64,000 bases of DNA from Metallyticus violacea (lineage: Eukaryota > Arthropoda > Insecta > Mantodea > Metallyticidae), in NCBI GenBank assembly GCA_030762175.1, contig CM060834.1, positions 68,801,501 through 68,865,500 on the forward strand. Direction: 5' to 3'. This document shows, one piece after another, positions 24,331 to 35,381 of the stretch; the first letter of the stretch is position 1; every line of letters begins with the position of its first letter. The translations under genes were made by a program, and so were the position numbers. Under the pieces are notes generated by a model. That model made no database searches, was not told the origin of the DNA, and saw only the letters and a list, made by a program, of their open reading frames with translations.

Positions 24331-25040
24331 TAATATTACTCCATAGTAAACTGTGTAGTTTATCGTATCATACCCAGTTGGCTTTCTTCACTACAGTTCG
24401 GGACTGCCAGCTGCAAATGCGTTCACCAGGTATAGGTAATTTATAACTTAACATAGGCTGCTGAATGCTTTATTCTATGATTCTGCACTGATACAGAAAA
24501 AGTTATGGTTAGATTACTTTGCCCTATTTTCTTATTAAGTAAAAATTCCTTTCCCTGGAACAAGAACTACCATGATTATAGATTGATTAATGTAAAATAA
24601 AGCAGTTCAAATCATTATGCTATTTTCTCAAGGTTGTTATAGATGTTAACTAAAAACTTTTACTCAAATCTTTGATGCAGTATTATTATCCAGCTATAAT
24701 GAACCTTACACATTCAAAATTTTTGTCATGCACATAAACTTTACTTCTAATAGATAATCTCTGTTCACAAATTTAAGATTAAATATGTTCTTGAATCTTA
24801 TATTTATTATTAATATACCCCCCCACCTGTTTTGTTTGACCTAAAATGCCACTACAGTATTATTCCATATGTCAGTTTAAAACTCTTTCAATTTCCATCA
24901 TATATGCCTTTAGCTGATAAATTGATCTTTTTTCATACAAAATGTCTTTCTTCTGCATGCAAGCAAAACGTGTTTCATTCTTCCACATCTCTGATATCAA
25001 ATCTCAGAAAAGAAATGCAAAAGAAAAGATAGAAGGAATG
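24331..25040 (+). other. Intron 2, terminal part
   Basis: No feature recognised. Confidence 0.4.
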
Positions 25041-25054
25041 TATAGGAAAGCTTT

Positions 25055-25348
25055 TTTTTTTTTTTTTTTTTTTGAGTAGTGTTTAACGCCCATTTTTACT
25101 ACTGAGGCACCACAGGCAGTGGACATTGATGATACATGAGATGAAATGATAAATTGGGAAAGGGCATTTTTATAGAAAGGAAACATTCCAGGCTAAGTTT
25201 ACGGTACCTCCCTGGCATTTGCCAGTTATGAGGACTGAGGAAAACCCGGAAAAAACCCCAGTCAGGGGGAACAGTCCTAGCAGGATTCGAACCCCAAACC
25301 TCCTGCTCATGAGTCCGCACCTTAACGACCTTGGTCACCCGTGGCAGT
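25055..25348 (-). mobile_element. SINE family 2 (tRNA-derived), full copy with target-site duplication
   Basis: Reference copy of family 2, read on the minus strand. The tRNA-like head contains AAGGTCGTTAAGGTGCGGAC and the B box GGGTTCGAATCC. The body includes GGTTTTTTCCGGGTTTTCCT and CTGGCAAATGCCAGGGAGGT. The 3' end is GGGCGTTAAACACTACTC with a poly(A) tail. TATAGGAAAGCTTT flanks both sides (25041-25054 and 25349-25362). The last segment resembles the 3' ends of V/Deu-type invertebrate SINEs, but that relation is only a guess. Confidence 0.92.
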
Positions 25349-25528
25349 TATAGGAAAGCTTTGAAATCTAAAATTGGACTAGGCTGAGAGTAGTCAACAT
25401 ACTGGAATAAACTACAGGAAAGAATGAGTTCATATAATAATTTATCAGAAAGTTCAAAATGTTGATATGTGGCCCTAAAAAGACTATAAGTATGAGAAAT
25501 GAGCATGAAAAGAATATTTATGTTTCAG

Positions 25529-25762
25529 TTTTGTGATAATGTAGCTGATCTTCCCCAATGCACTTCAAGAAACTCTGCCATGACAATCGCCATTCAAAAA
25601 CCGGAGCTTTCAGTTGTTAAAAGTGAAACTCCACCTGTGAATAAGACAACTGTTATAGCTGGCTGCAACTGTCAGAAGAGCCATTACTGGAAATACAATC
25701 AGCTTCTTGACAACTATGGCAACAAAACCATCCACACTTATATTACTTATCGTTGTGTTAAG
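25529..25762 (+). CDS. Gene 1 exon 3: cysteine-rich segment
   Basis: The exon starts after TTTCAG and ends at AAG before donor GTATTT (25763). It is phase 0 at both ends, 78 codons. Five cysteines are visible (FCDN, PQCTS, AGCNC, YRCV). A Thr/Pro-rich linker (SETPPVNKTTV) sits between the first and second Cys groups. There are two N-glycosylation motifs (NKT twice). The position 180 bp after a SINE insertion shows the SINE did not disrupt the branch-point and acceptor region. Intron 3 is 4.86 kb and contains LINE C. Confidence 0.84.
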
Positions 25763-26317
25763 GTATTTCATGACATTCATTTTATGAATAGTTTTAGTTA
25801 ACTTTAAAATTTGATTGTATGCATTTTAACCACTTTGTAAGTCAGTATTCCCTTTAATTTCAGGATTTAGTAACTTGTTATTTTAAAAGCATTAGAACAT
25901 AATTTTAAGAGTGAAAATTCTGAAGTAATGCTTTGTTAATGGCTCTCATGCTTACCTGAAGTATACATTTTAAAATCCCCCCTCCCAGAAGCTCACAGAG
26001 CCGGGGAATTTTAAGTTTTAAGACTGAAGAGCTTTAAAATGTGATTCAATTAAGCTTTTTAAACATAATTTTATGGAGATTTTACAGCTTTTTTCTTATA
26101 AAATGCTTTTCTTGCATTTATGAGTGTATGTAAAACTCGGATTTGTTGAAAAGGGAGACATGTTAATAGAATCTTCTACTCAGTCTTTATTTTTCAGTTC
26201 TGCTGAAGGACTTTACTAATGCTGTAATCAATATAATGATAAGCAGCAACATGAATCTTTCAATGCTACTCATTCAAGTTACGACTGGTGCCTCGGTAGT
26301 TAAAACAGGCATTAAAT

Positions 26318-26320
<3 letters not shown>
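25763..26320 (+). other. Intron 3, first part
   Basis: Intronic sequence without recognised features. Confidence 0.5.

Positions 26321-26369
<49 letters not shown>
26321..26369 (+). repeat. (GA)n microsatellite
   Basis: About 24 consecutive GA units inside intron 3. Such a tract is expected to vary in length between individuals. Confidence 0.97.
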
Positions 26370-26372
<3 letters not shown>

Positions 26373-28869
26373 AAAAATAAAGCTTTGAAAATGTTGCAAA
26401 ATTTAGAAGTGCACTAATATGTGGAACAAATGGTTGTTATCAAAAATAAAATCTAAATAGAACTCTGCAGAAATACATTTGCTAAGACACAAATTAGGGA
26501 GATGATGAACCATCATATTGCTTACATAAAAGCAAACTACAAATAGCATGGACAAATTCCAATAATTGAAAGCAATGGCTTACACGGATAAATGTTAGAA
26601 GGTACATAGTAGGAATCATTAAACAGAGGACATATTCCACAGATGGATGCATTTAGGAAAGATTGCAATAAGGAGAACAACAAAGGATAAATCAGGCAAT
26701 AGGCAAAGATACCACTAAAGTAATGATTATAGCCATATTGTTGATGAAGGCTAGTCAGGAAAATGAGCATAAAAATACATATTTTTCAAAATTTGATATT
26801 TGGAATGAAATCTCTCTTAATGAATATATGTTGTTGTTTCAGAACTCAACAGTTTATCATACAAACAAATGAAACATGGTGAAAAAGCTACTAATATGAA
26901 AATATAACGGATATGTGTCTGATTGATCAGACTAGTAACCTCCACACAGGTGATTTAAAGTGACTATCAAAGCTTGATATGGGATTTAGATAGACAAAGC
27001 AGAGCTTGGACAGATTCCCTCTAGATATTTTGTTTTTTCTAACAGCATACCACCCTTTTTATCAACCGTTTTAGCTTCATCCTCACACAACCCTGTTAAC
27101 AATGGAGCCATCTTATGAGCAGTGTAATCTGTCAAATGCTTTACAACCTGAAAATCATACACAATCACTACCTGTTTGCTTAGCACAGAACTACATGTCA
27201 AAGCAGTAAGCTGATATCAGAAATTACTACCATCCCAAAAATTCTTACCATTACCATAAACACAATAAACTAAATTTGTGAGCATGAAAGAAAATGATGA
27301 AATAAACTTGTACAATATTACCTAACAGATCTGTTATTGCTTGCCGTGAATGTCAAATTTAAAACATGTGAAATAAGGAAATAGAATCAGTTTCTTGCTA
27401 CACATACAGGTACAAAATAAACACTTTTATCAAAGTGAATCTGGAAAATATGTAAGGAAACAAATTAATGTCACTAATTGCTAGCTTCTATATCAAGGGT
27501 GGCTAACCTACAATGCTGAAGCATGATTTTACACTAAAGGTTGGCTGCCAAATGAAGCTCAACTAATGTGCAAGGGAAGCACAGGATGGAAACATAAAAA
27601 AATACACAAATAAATAAAATTAAAATGTTCCTCCAAGTTGCAAGCCCAGCACTTTCAGTGCAATATGTAACTTATCAAACTCCCTCAACTAGAATGTGAA
27701 GGAATTTGTATCATCAATATTATATTCCAGTCACCTCTACTCTCCAGAGAATTTTATACAAAGGAAACATTACAAGAATTATATTCTTTTATTTTATACA
27801 CTAGCTTAAATAAAATGGAAAGTATAAATTTAACTATATATGTGTTGCCTATCACACACTCACGCACATACAAAACTTCGGAGCGAGTCCACCACCACCA
27901 ATAATCCTAGCAAATCTGCTTGCCAAACAATGCATCTTTTTTTCCCCCTCGTAAAGATGAATACCAGGTAACTTTGGGCTAATGGCACCATCCATCCATT
28001 CCATACAGCTAATAAAACTTTTTAAAAAATCTGGAGAGCAACAAATAAAGTTATTTTATTTAAATTTAAAATGCACAGGCTAACATCCACCTACAATTTT
28101 TAAATTTGTCAGTGAAGTCAAGAGTGTGTTGGATTTTGTGACTCACAATGCACTATGAAGATAGCTTTTCCATTAAACCATTTTAAATCCTTATAAGAGG
28201 AAAAATATTTTAGCAATTCATATATTATCAATAATAGAATACAGTGCTGAGTCACAGCTCATATAAAGACAGAGTAGTAGACTGAAAGGAAAATATGTAG
28301 TCACATAACTACTGTTAATGAGTTGGCGCACCAGATAATCAATGATTGATCTATAGGGTTGCTACAAAGTAAGAGACAAATATTTGATAAGGAATAAAAC
28401 AAATAAAAACTGCAACAAAATCTTATTACTTTATTATTGCTATTTCATGTTAAACATTCACAAAGTATTTGTTTATAGGTTTTCTATATAGTGGTCATCT
28501 TGGACACCATTCAAATCAATGCAATATTGATGTAATGCAATGGAGGAAAGCATACAATTGATTTTGCATGCTTTTCTCTCCCCATAGATTGGTAGTCATG
28601 TTGAATGGTAACATGTGGGTTTTCTCTTTGCCAGTAAATGCAGTTTTGTCTAAACAGACTTCAACAAATTAAATTTGGTTTCATCACACCTAATGGCATG
28701 TCGTTCCAAGATGGGACCATCTTACAGCATCTGCAGTCAGGTTTCAGCAAATTGAATATGGATATCAAAATGATCTTTGTTTAGTGAGTGCAATAGACTC
28801 AGTCAATAAAGATACAATTTCATGTTATACAATATTTTTTGAAGACTGGTTTCTTTGACATCAAATAAT
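26370..28869 (+). other. Intron 3, middle part
   Basis: The 26986-27201 minus-strand frame (HKMAPLLTGLCEDEAKTVDK) has protein-like composition but was not identified. At 28350-28880 a possible DNA-transposon relic is suggested by AGGGTTGCTACAAAGTAAGA and by a minus-strand piece reading IRCDETKFNL. Neither is strong enough to annotate separately. Confidence 0.35.
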
Positions 28870-30095
28870 CAACATTGTAATTTTGATTTGTGAGGAGAAT
28901 ATACTAATTCCTCTAAAAGGGTGTTTATCCTACAAGAAACGGGCATGGGACTAGTATGGTACGAGGGGAAAAAATTGGGTAAACGATTTTGGAAAGAGAT
29001 AACAATAACAATTGAGGATATAGAAAAACAGGAAATATGGGTAAATCTTAACACCAAAAAAATGTCTGAAATTATATAGTACACTAAAAAATGTGTGGGG
29101 AAGAGAAAGATATATTGAAATTTGTGATAACGTAGGAAGGGAAGGGTTGGCATGGCTTAGAGGGAGTAAAATATTTAAATGGATTAAAAAATGGATATAC
29201 TAAGGGGAAATGTCCTATGTGTGCAGAACCGGATAGTACTTGGCATTGTATACTAGAATGTAAGTAAACCAAGTTTTGGAGGGAACAGTTCCTATTACGA
29301 AAATGGAAAAACCTACCAGATGAAATAAGAGGCAGAAGAATTTTTATATTTAAAATCAGATGAAAACATTAAAGAACTAGGAAAATACATAGACAAGGTA
29401 AGAAATAAATGGTTATGGGTGTAAAATACTTAGGAAATGTGCGTGAGAATAATATTGTCAGATAGTAAAATGAGGATGATATGGGGTTAGTTATCTAATA
29501 TTAGTTAAAGAGGATCCTTATACACCGATAACCAGGGTATTAGTGTGTATAAGGCCCTAAGGAATAAGCAACTCTCAAGGATAGAAATTTGGCTGAATGG
29601 GTTTAATTAAAAAAGAAGGAAGGTTTAGTATTGTAGGAGATATAACTTAATATTGTTTTGAATGTATAAATTACTTTTAACATTGTGTTTTGTTTTTGGT
29701 TGGATCGAAGCCCAGCCCCCTGGATATTCAGGTAGGTAGCTGCTGATGAACCGGGGACTGGGGGGCTCAGCCAATTGGAATAACTTTTGATTGAATTCAG
29801 TGCCTTCTGGAATGGGTTTAATTAAAAAAGAAGGAAGGTTTAGTATTTAGGAAATATAACTTAATATTGTTTTGAATGTATAAACTACTTTTAACATTGG
29901 TTTTGTTTTTGGTTGGATCGAAGCCCAGCCCTCTGGATATTCAGGTAGGTAGCTACTGATGAACCGGGGACTGGGGGGCCGAGTCAATTGGAATAAATTT
30001 TGATTGGATTTAGTGCCTTCTGGAATTGCCGAAGGCACTGTTCCTAATTGTTATATTTAAAAGTAATGTTTTTTTTGGTCTATTTTGTATTTAAA
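28870..30095 (+). mobile_element. LINE C: 5'-truncated copy with tandemly duplicated 3' UTR
   Basis: Third copy of the LINE A family, carrying only the C-terminal part. It reads FWKEITITIEDIEKQEIW, then CPMCAEPDSTWHCILEC (zinc knuckle), then WREQFLLRKWKNLPDEI. The 3' UTR occurs twice in tandem (about 29596-29810 and 29811-30025, offset 215 bp). Each unit has the palindromic CCTGGATATTCAGG or CTGGATATTCAGG hairpin and a CTGATGAACCGGGGACTG block. It inserted in intron 3 of gene 1, in the sense orientation. Confidence 0.85.
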
Positions 30096-30617
30096 AAAAA
30101 GTATGAGAAACTACTACCACTACTATAATAGAGTGCTCATCATTCCCTTGTGTAGAAATTGTCCTTGGGCAATCTTACTTCTTTAAATAATGAACATTTC
30201 CAGTAAGCTTCATTAAACAGCTTGTTTACATAAATGAATATGTGCTTTCAGTTTTGGGAGCCTATACAGTTATCATTTGGCAGCTAACCTCAGAATCATT
30301 TTTCAACACAGAATATAGCATAAATATTGCATTCATTTATCCATAAACAATTCTTTCTTTTACTATTTTCTCTAACAATGTATTTGTAGTGACAAAAGAC
30401 GAGTGCAAATGCTAAATATAGACAGTTAAAATACACATACATATTTACAACATATATGCTCTTACTTTGTGACCACATTGTGCATAAAAATGTATTATTT
30501 TGGATAGAGAAGAGAACTTCAATTATAGCTTATAACCCTGTTTTAACAACTTATTATCTGTATTTTTTATGCAACTTGTAATTAATTGTTTATTTATATA
30601 CTGTGCACTCTTTGCAG

Positions 30618-30803
30618 CTACGCAAATGCAGGGAAAAGGAATTCTGTGGCAATATTCGTTCGGACTACTTTTTTACATTCTATCAATGCTCTTGTCCAAC
30701 AGGACACCTGTGTCTACAAAAGGATCACAAGAAACAAAATGTAACAGAACTACTTTATACAGGCCCAGCTTATAAAGCATTTTGTACACGTTTTCTGCAG
30801 TAA
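30618..30803 (+). CDS. Gene 1 exon 4: cysteine-rich C-terminus and stop
   Basis: The exon follows acceptor TTTGCAG and runs 61 codons to TAA at 30801-30803. Six cysteines are visible (RKCREKEFC, YQCSCPTGHLC, AFCTRF), giving 16 in the whole protein, an even number fitting eight disulphides. One N-glycosylation site (NVT) is present. The C-S-C-P pattern repeats the C-R-C-P of exon 2, so the protein may consist of two related cysteine modules. The total coding length is 717 nt including the stop. All introns are phase 0. Gene identity beyond an arthropod secreted cysteine-rich family is not certain. Confidence 0.85.
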   Translation, partial: LRKCREKEFCGNIRSDYFFTFYQCSCPTGHLCLQKDHKKQNVTELLYTGPAYKAFCTRFLQ

Positions 30804-30857
30804 CTGTATGCAAATGTAAGATGGTATTTAAGAGAAGAAAATGAGACTAGTTCCACT

Positions 30858-30873
30858 AATAAATGTAAATAAA
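30858..30873 (+). promoter_or_regulatory. Poly(A) signals of gene 1
   Basis: Two AATAAA hexamers (30858-30863 and 30868-30873) lie about 55-65 bp after the stop codon. Confidence 0.65.
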
Positions 30874-32640
30874 TTGATTTTAAGGCAGGAATTAATTATT
30901 AATACTAGTTTGCTGATGAACATATACAAAAATTAACTGAAAATCATGATAATTAGTGTGTTTAGTTACAATCAAAGCAAAAACTAAGAATGTGAAATAA
31001 TTTGCATAAATTATAAACAACAATTTATAATTAATAACAAATCTATACATGGACAAAGAATACAGTTTATTTCACTGTGTTTAAGCAAAATTTTTATTCT
31101 AATTTTGAGAAAAATATTTTTTTATAATAACAGTTTCTGATACTTGATCTGATATTCTATTCATAGTGCTGATCTCTTGAATATACTCTATTCACTATAT
31201 TCAGTATCAAAAGTTTGTTCTTTAATTCTACTTGAATCAAACTTTGTTATTAGCAAACATTATAAATATATAATTTAATGATATCACAAAATAATATTAA
31301 AGGCACAAATGAAAAATTGTATTTTCTAAATATTCTTCTAGCATAAAGCTATTACACATTGGTAAATGCTTAGCTTTAAGGATGAGAACAAATGTTGTTG
31401 CTTACTGATTAGCTCAACTTTTTGTTACCTAAAAATGGACATAAACCCCTTCTGTTGCTATTCAAAATCAAATAAATGAACAAAAATTAATACATTAATA
31501 AATTTTTAAAATAGGACATATATCAAGATTTTGTTAAAAATTGTGGATTACATATTCTTGTATGAAATGATTCACATCTAAATTACTTAGAATTAACTTT
31601 GAAATCTGTGCTTTAAATTTAATTCTTACAACTTAAATAGAATTGTACTCTGTTTTAGTGGGAACTTCAACATTTTCATTAAAAATTTTATTTAAAACAA
31701 AAAAAGAATCTACACTCTATGGAGCTTTTGATATTGATTAATTTTACAGTTTATGATAGGTAATTAATGGACACACAACAATAGAAATTAGAGACAGAAA
31801 GTAAAGTAAAGATCACTTGGAGTATACCTAAAAATAAAAAGCAAAAAATTTGTCATTAGTATTATGGCTTATTTTAAGCAATGAACCTATCATTGTAACA
31901 TTAATGAAACTGTTCAAAGATGGATTTGCTTTGACTCCATCAGTGTTACTGATATTTAATTAGACTGTATCATCAATTTATTATATATGAATATTGTACA
32001 ATTTTTCTCCTGTTATAAATGTACAAATGACAGAGTTGGAACCAACACATATTTTGTTCGTATTACAATTAGCACAAATAAAATCAAATATTTAAATGCC
32101 TTACGATGCCATTATTTCTTTGCTTAGGAATCTTAACCAAGGCAACCTTTCTTTCAATTTTTAAACATAAAATGTTTAACATATCATGCCAAATACCAAT
32201 GTTATATAGTAAAAGATTTTTTAACTTCAATGGTATAAATGAGTCCATCACTTGACCCTACACACTTTTGGCAAAATCTCAAGGGGGGGGGGGGGCATGA
32301 TATCCCCAGCGAGGCTAAAATTCCTTTCCAGTTCCCTTAATCTTCTTAGAGACAAGGGAGAGAAAAAAGATAAAATGAAAAAGTAACTTCTTTTGAATAT
32401 TCTTGCTGAACATAAATCATTTTCTACAAAATTCCTTTCAAGCCTAACTTATATCCATTGATTCTTAAGTCTGCCTCTACCAGAATGGAGCTGTCCTATA
32501 CTTTAGAAACAAGGGCTATTAACTCCAAAAATTTAATTTTTTAACTTAAAATTTAAATTCAATTTTGCTTTATGCCCTATATTCAAAATGGCTGTTTTCC
32601 TCAAATGTGTTAACATCCCATGCAAAACAGCACTTATGTT
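30874..32640. other. Non-coding spacer after gene 1
   Basis: AT-rich with no recognised gene. A G-run (32283-32295) is the only standout. The missing 3' exon of gene 2 could lie here but was not seen. Confidence 0.4.
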
Positions 32641-32679
32641 TGGAATCATCCACAGACAGTCTTAAATTTGCCAAAAAGT

Positions 32680-33300
32680 CAACAGCTGAGGATGGGAACA
32701 AAGGTTCCTGAAATGTGTTCTTAATTTATAATGCTTTTAAGGCTTTCCCACAGTTAATATTGCTAAAATAACAACTTACTGGGCTATTATATCATGGCCA
32801 GTGGTATATTTTGAGATCAAAGCTTTCCAGAACTAATTCGGTTAGCATCATCAATGGAGATGTGAAACTGGTTCATTCCCAATGGAAAATGTGATGCTAC
32901 AAGCAACTGTCAAGATGCAGTTGGGTTTGTGTTGGTATTTAGGGTGTCAAGTACAGTTGTGTGTGTATGTGTAAGTATAGGATGATGAAATTGTTTATTA
33001 ATTACAACCATTTTCCATGTCTGGCTGATCTCCAGCCTGCTGTCTTTGCTTATGTTCAAAGAATATTGTTTTATCTCTAATGCTTTTCTTCTGGCCAATA
33101 AAATAACCATTGGTTCTTGCAATCTTTTTGACAAAGACAAAGGGCTGAAGATCAGCCAGATATGGAAACTGGTTCTAATCAATAAACAACCTGTCCTTAT
33201 ACACTCAACCATCCTTGACACCTCCTCACCCTTAATACCAACACAAACCCACCCACATCTTCGTACTATTGCATTTGCCATTGGAGTGTGCCAGTACCAA
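32680..33300. repeat. Inverted repeat pair with hammerhead-like motifs
   Basis: The left arm (about 32880-33040) and right arm (about 33145-33290) are diverged reverse complements. They share GATCAGCCAGA, ATGGAAA, TTAATAAACAA and AATACCAACACAAACCCA. At 32686-32720, CTGAGGA is followed by helix GGAAC/GTTCC, then TGAAA, then TGTGTT. The right arm has CTGAAGATCAGCC and GGAAACTGGTT, a weaker version. It looks like an old palindromic Penelope-type insertion. Open frames here are chance. Confidence 0.5.
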
Positions 33301-33301
33301 A

Positions 33302-33462
33302 CATTCCAGGCTTAAGTTTAGGAAGCCCTGACATTTTTCATTGATGAAAATTGAAGAAAAACTAGATAAAACCCTCACAGGGATGATAATTCTGGCACGA
33401 ATCAAATTGCAGATCTCTTGTGCAAGAATCCATGCCTTAATGACCTCAACTACCTGTTTGTG
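33302..33462 (-). mobile_element. SINE family 2 fragment, copy e
   Basis: On the minus strand it carries the degraded B-box region (TTTGATTCGTGCC), TTTATCTAGTTTTTCTTCA, and AACTTAAGCCTGGAATG. Tail missing. Confidence 0.7.
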
Positions 33463-33639
33463 CCTTGCTGGTAGGGAAGTAATTTTGCAAGATGAATATC
33501 TGGGATAGAATGTTTAAGTGAAGGAAAACAAATGGGAAGAAAAACTTTTAAACAAACACCACACACATGTATATGCACACAAACTGTCTTTCACATATGA
33601 CATTTATTTATGGAAGATATGTTATCTTTTTCTGCACAT

Positions 33640-34300
33640 TATTACAAACAATAGATAATTCTACATTTTTAAAAGAGCTTATTATGCCATCTGGTATATT
33701 GTTATGAGATAGTAAAAACTGCTGCAGTATACATACCATGCTTGTGGCCTGCAACAGACATAAACTCTTGCACTTGCAATCATCACACCACATATCCTCC
33801 TTTTCTACTTCTTCCGGTGAATTTTTCTCACCAATTATTTTAACATTCATGCTCTTTCCCATCTACATTTTCTATAGTAATATCTGCATCTATATCAATA
33901 AACTACATCAGTTATTTTAAAATTATCATGCCGAAGTACCTAATCATTTTCTACTAATGGGTCAATGCTTGGAACTTCACTTTCATGGACATTGTTTCCT
34001 GAATGAATTACACCAGCTTTGGCAAAACAATTCACAATTTCCACCTTCAGTATTTTCCATGTAGCATTTAACATTTGATTGCTTTAAGTATGTTAATGTT
34101 AGCTCTTTATCCAAAACAATGTTATATAACATAGTTGTACTACACATGCCCAGCAGTGCTGCTTGATTGTTTGAACTATTCCCTGATTCACAAGCTATAG
34201 AACTAAGGTGCAATATGGGGGCAAGAAAACAACTCACATATTTTTGCCATGGTACACCAATAATGAAACAGATGTCAATTATGAGCACAATAATGAGAGA
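33640..34300 (-). pseudogene. Tigger/pogo-like transposase relic
   Basis: The minus strand reads VVFLPPYCTLVL, then a stop, then LVNQGIVQTIKQH. This corresponds to the FLPPNTTSVLQPMDQGIIQ block of pogo/Tigger/jerky transposases, next to the catalytic third Asp. Further on comes MLNATWKILKVEIVNCFAKA, matching the W-x-x-V-x-x-x-T-I-x-N-C-F-x-K-A-G block, and then a long acidic tail (IDPLVENDQVL). There are several stops. The N-terminal half, probably in 34300-35200, was not recognised. A small direct repeat (ACAGATGTCAATTATGAGCA, twice near 34268-34320) is a local duplication. Confidence 0.6.
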
Positions 34301-35379
34301 AACAGATGTCAATTATGAGCAGGATTCTTGCTTTCAGATGGTGTTCCAGACACAGTAACCATTCTGCAAATGTTGAGAATGTCAATCAGGCTTTAGTGTT
34401 GCCTTGATACTCATTGAGCAGATGCTGTATACTCTTGTAGCACCTAGGTTTTCATACTTGCTGATGATGCAGCAGAGGAGGGCTGTGATACATTTTCCTT
34501 GGAATGTTTTCCCCTGTGAAATTTGTTTCCCTTGAAGTCAAAGGTTATATTTGGTATTCATTTACGAATGATGCCACCTCATTAGTATTATAACATCCTC
34601 CAATGAATATTTTTAAAAGCATTGCTGTTTATTTCTCTTGATTCTAAGGGTGAATTTTTGTGAGGCATATTCATTTTTCCATTTGTTTTATGACATATGC
34701 ACTTCTGTCTGAATAATGGAGCCAGCCAACACTAATGAAGTATTTTAGGCAAATCAATGACCATGCAACAAATATGCATTTTTGCACAACAATGGACCAT
34801 AAATTGGTATACATTTGGACAGTTTTACAAACATTTGTACACAACCCTGACTTCTTCTTACTCTGCTGTATGCATATTCTTTCTTTTTGGAGCAATGACA
34901 TCTTAATTGAAACACTTGTTAATTTTACTCTTCTGCTTTAAAAAAGCAGAATAAGCAGAAGCACTAATATTGTGTTTTTTTTTAACCTCCTTTCTCAACT
35001 ACCAGCAGTACAGCCTATTTTTCTTTAAAAAAAGAAAAACTTTTGCCACTTCTTCTTCTTCATCTTTAGTTTGTCCAGTAACTTTGGAAGCTTTCTCAGA
35101 GATAACCCTTGAAAGAATGCGCAAAATTATGGTCTGATCACACAATGCAACATGAAGAAGGTTCTGCTTTTAGTGTTTCACTTTTGTTTGGCCAACTGTA
35201 TGCTTTCTTACATTTGGCTGCTTGCAACATCTGAGATTACAGCTATCTGTATACTAATGAAAGTTCTATGGATGTTTATTGCCCACCATATTATTGCATT
35301 GTCATAACAATATAAAAATGCCCCAATTAACTAAGGAACTTTATTATAAAAATATGACTTTTTTCATGAGTAAATTATA
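34301..35379. other. Probable N-terminal side of the Tigger relic; no firm feature
   Basis: No clear domain was recognised. Polar minus-strand pieces near 35000-35100 (TKDEEEEVAKVFLFLKKN) may belong to the relic. Confidence 0.35.
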
Positions 35380-35381
35380 TA

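Noticed and set aside
24219..24446. Lysine-rich open frame
   Set aside because: It is the translation of an A-rich tract. No start context or family features.
28350..28880. DNA transposon relic in intron 3
   Set aside because: One possible end and one DETKF-like piece are not enough to name a family or set limits.
19746..30803. Gene 1 as a venom toxin gene
   Set aside because: The family name comes from centipede venom, but nothing here indicates venom use. Members occur widely in arthropods as ordinary secreted proteins.
32910..33281. 123-codon minus-strand frame
   Set aside because: It spans the loop and arms of an inverted repeat and shows no protein family pattern.
32680..33300. A second clear Penelope element with coding sequence
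   Set aside because: Only inverted repeats and hammerhead-like motifs are visible. No RT or GIY-YIG block was found.
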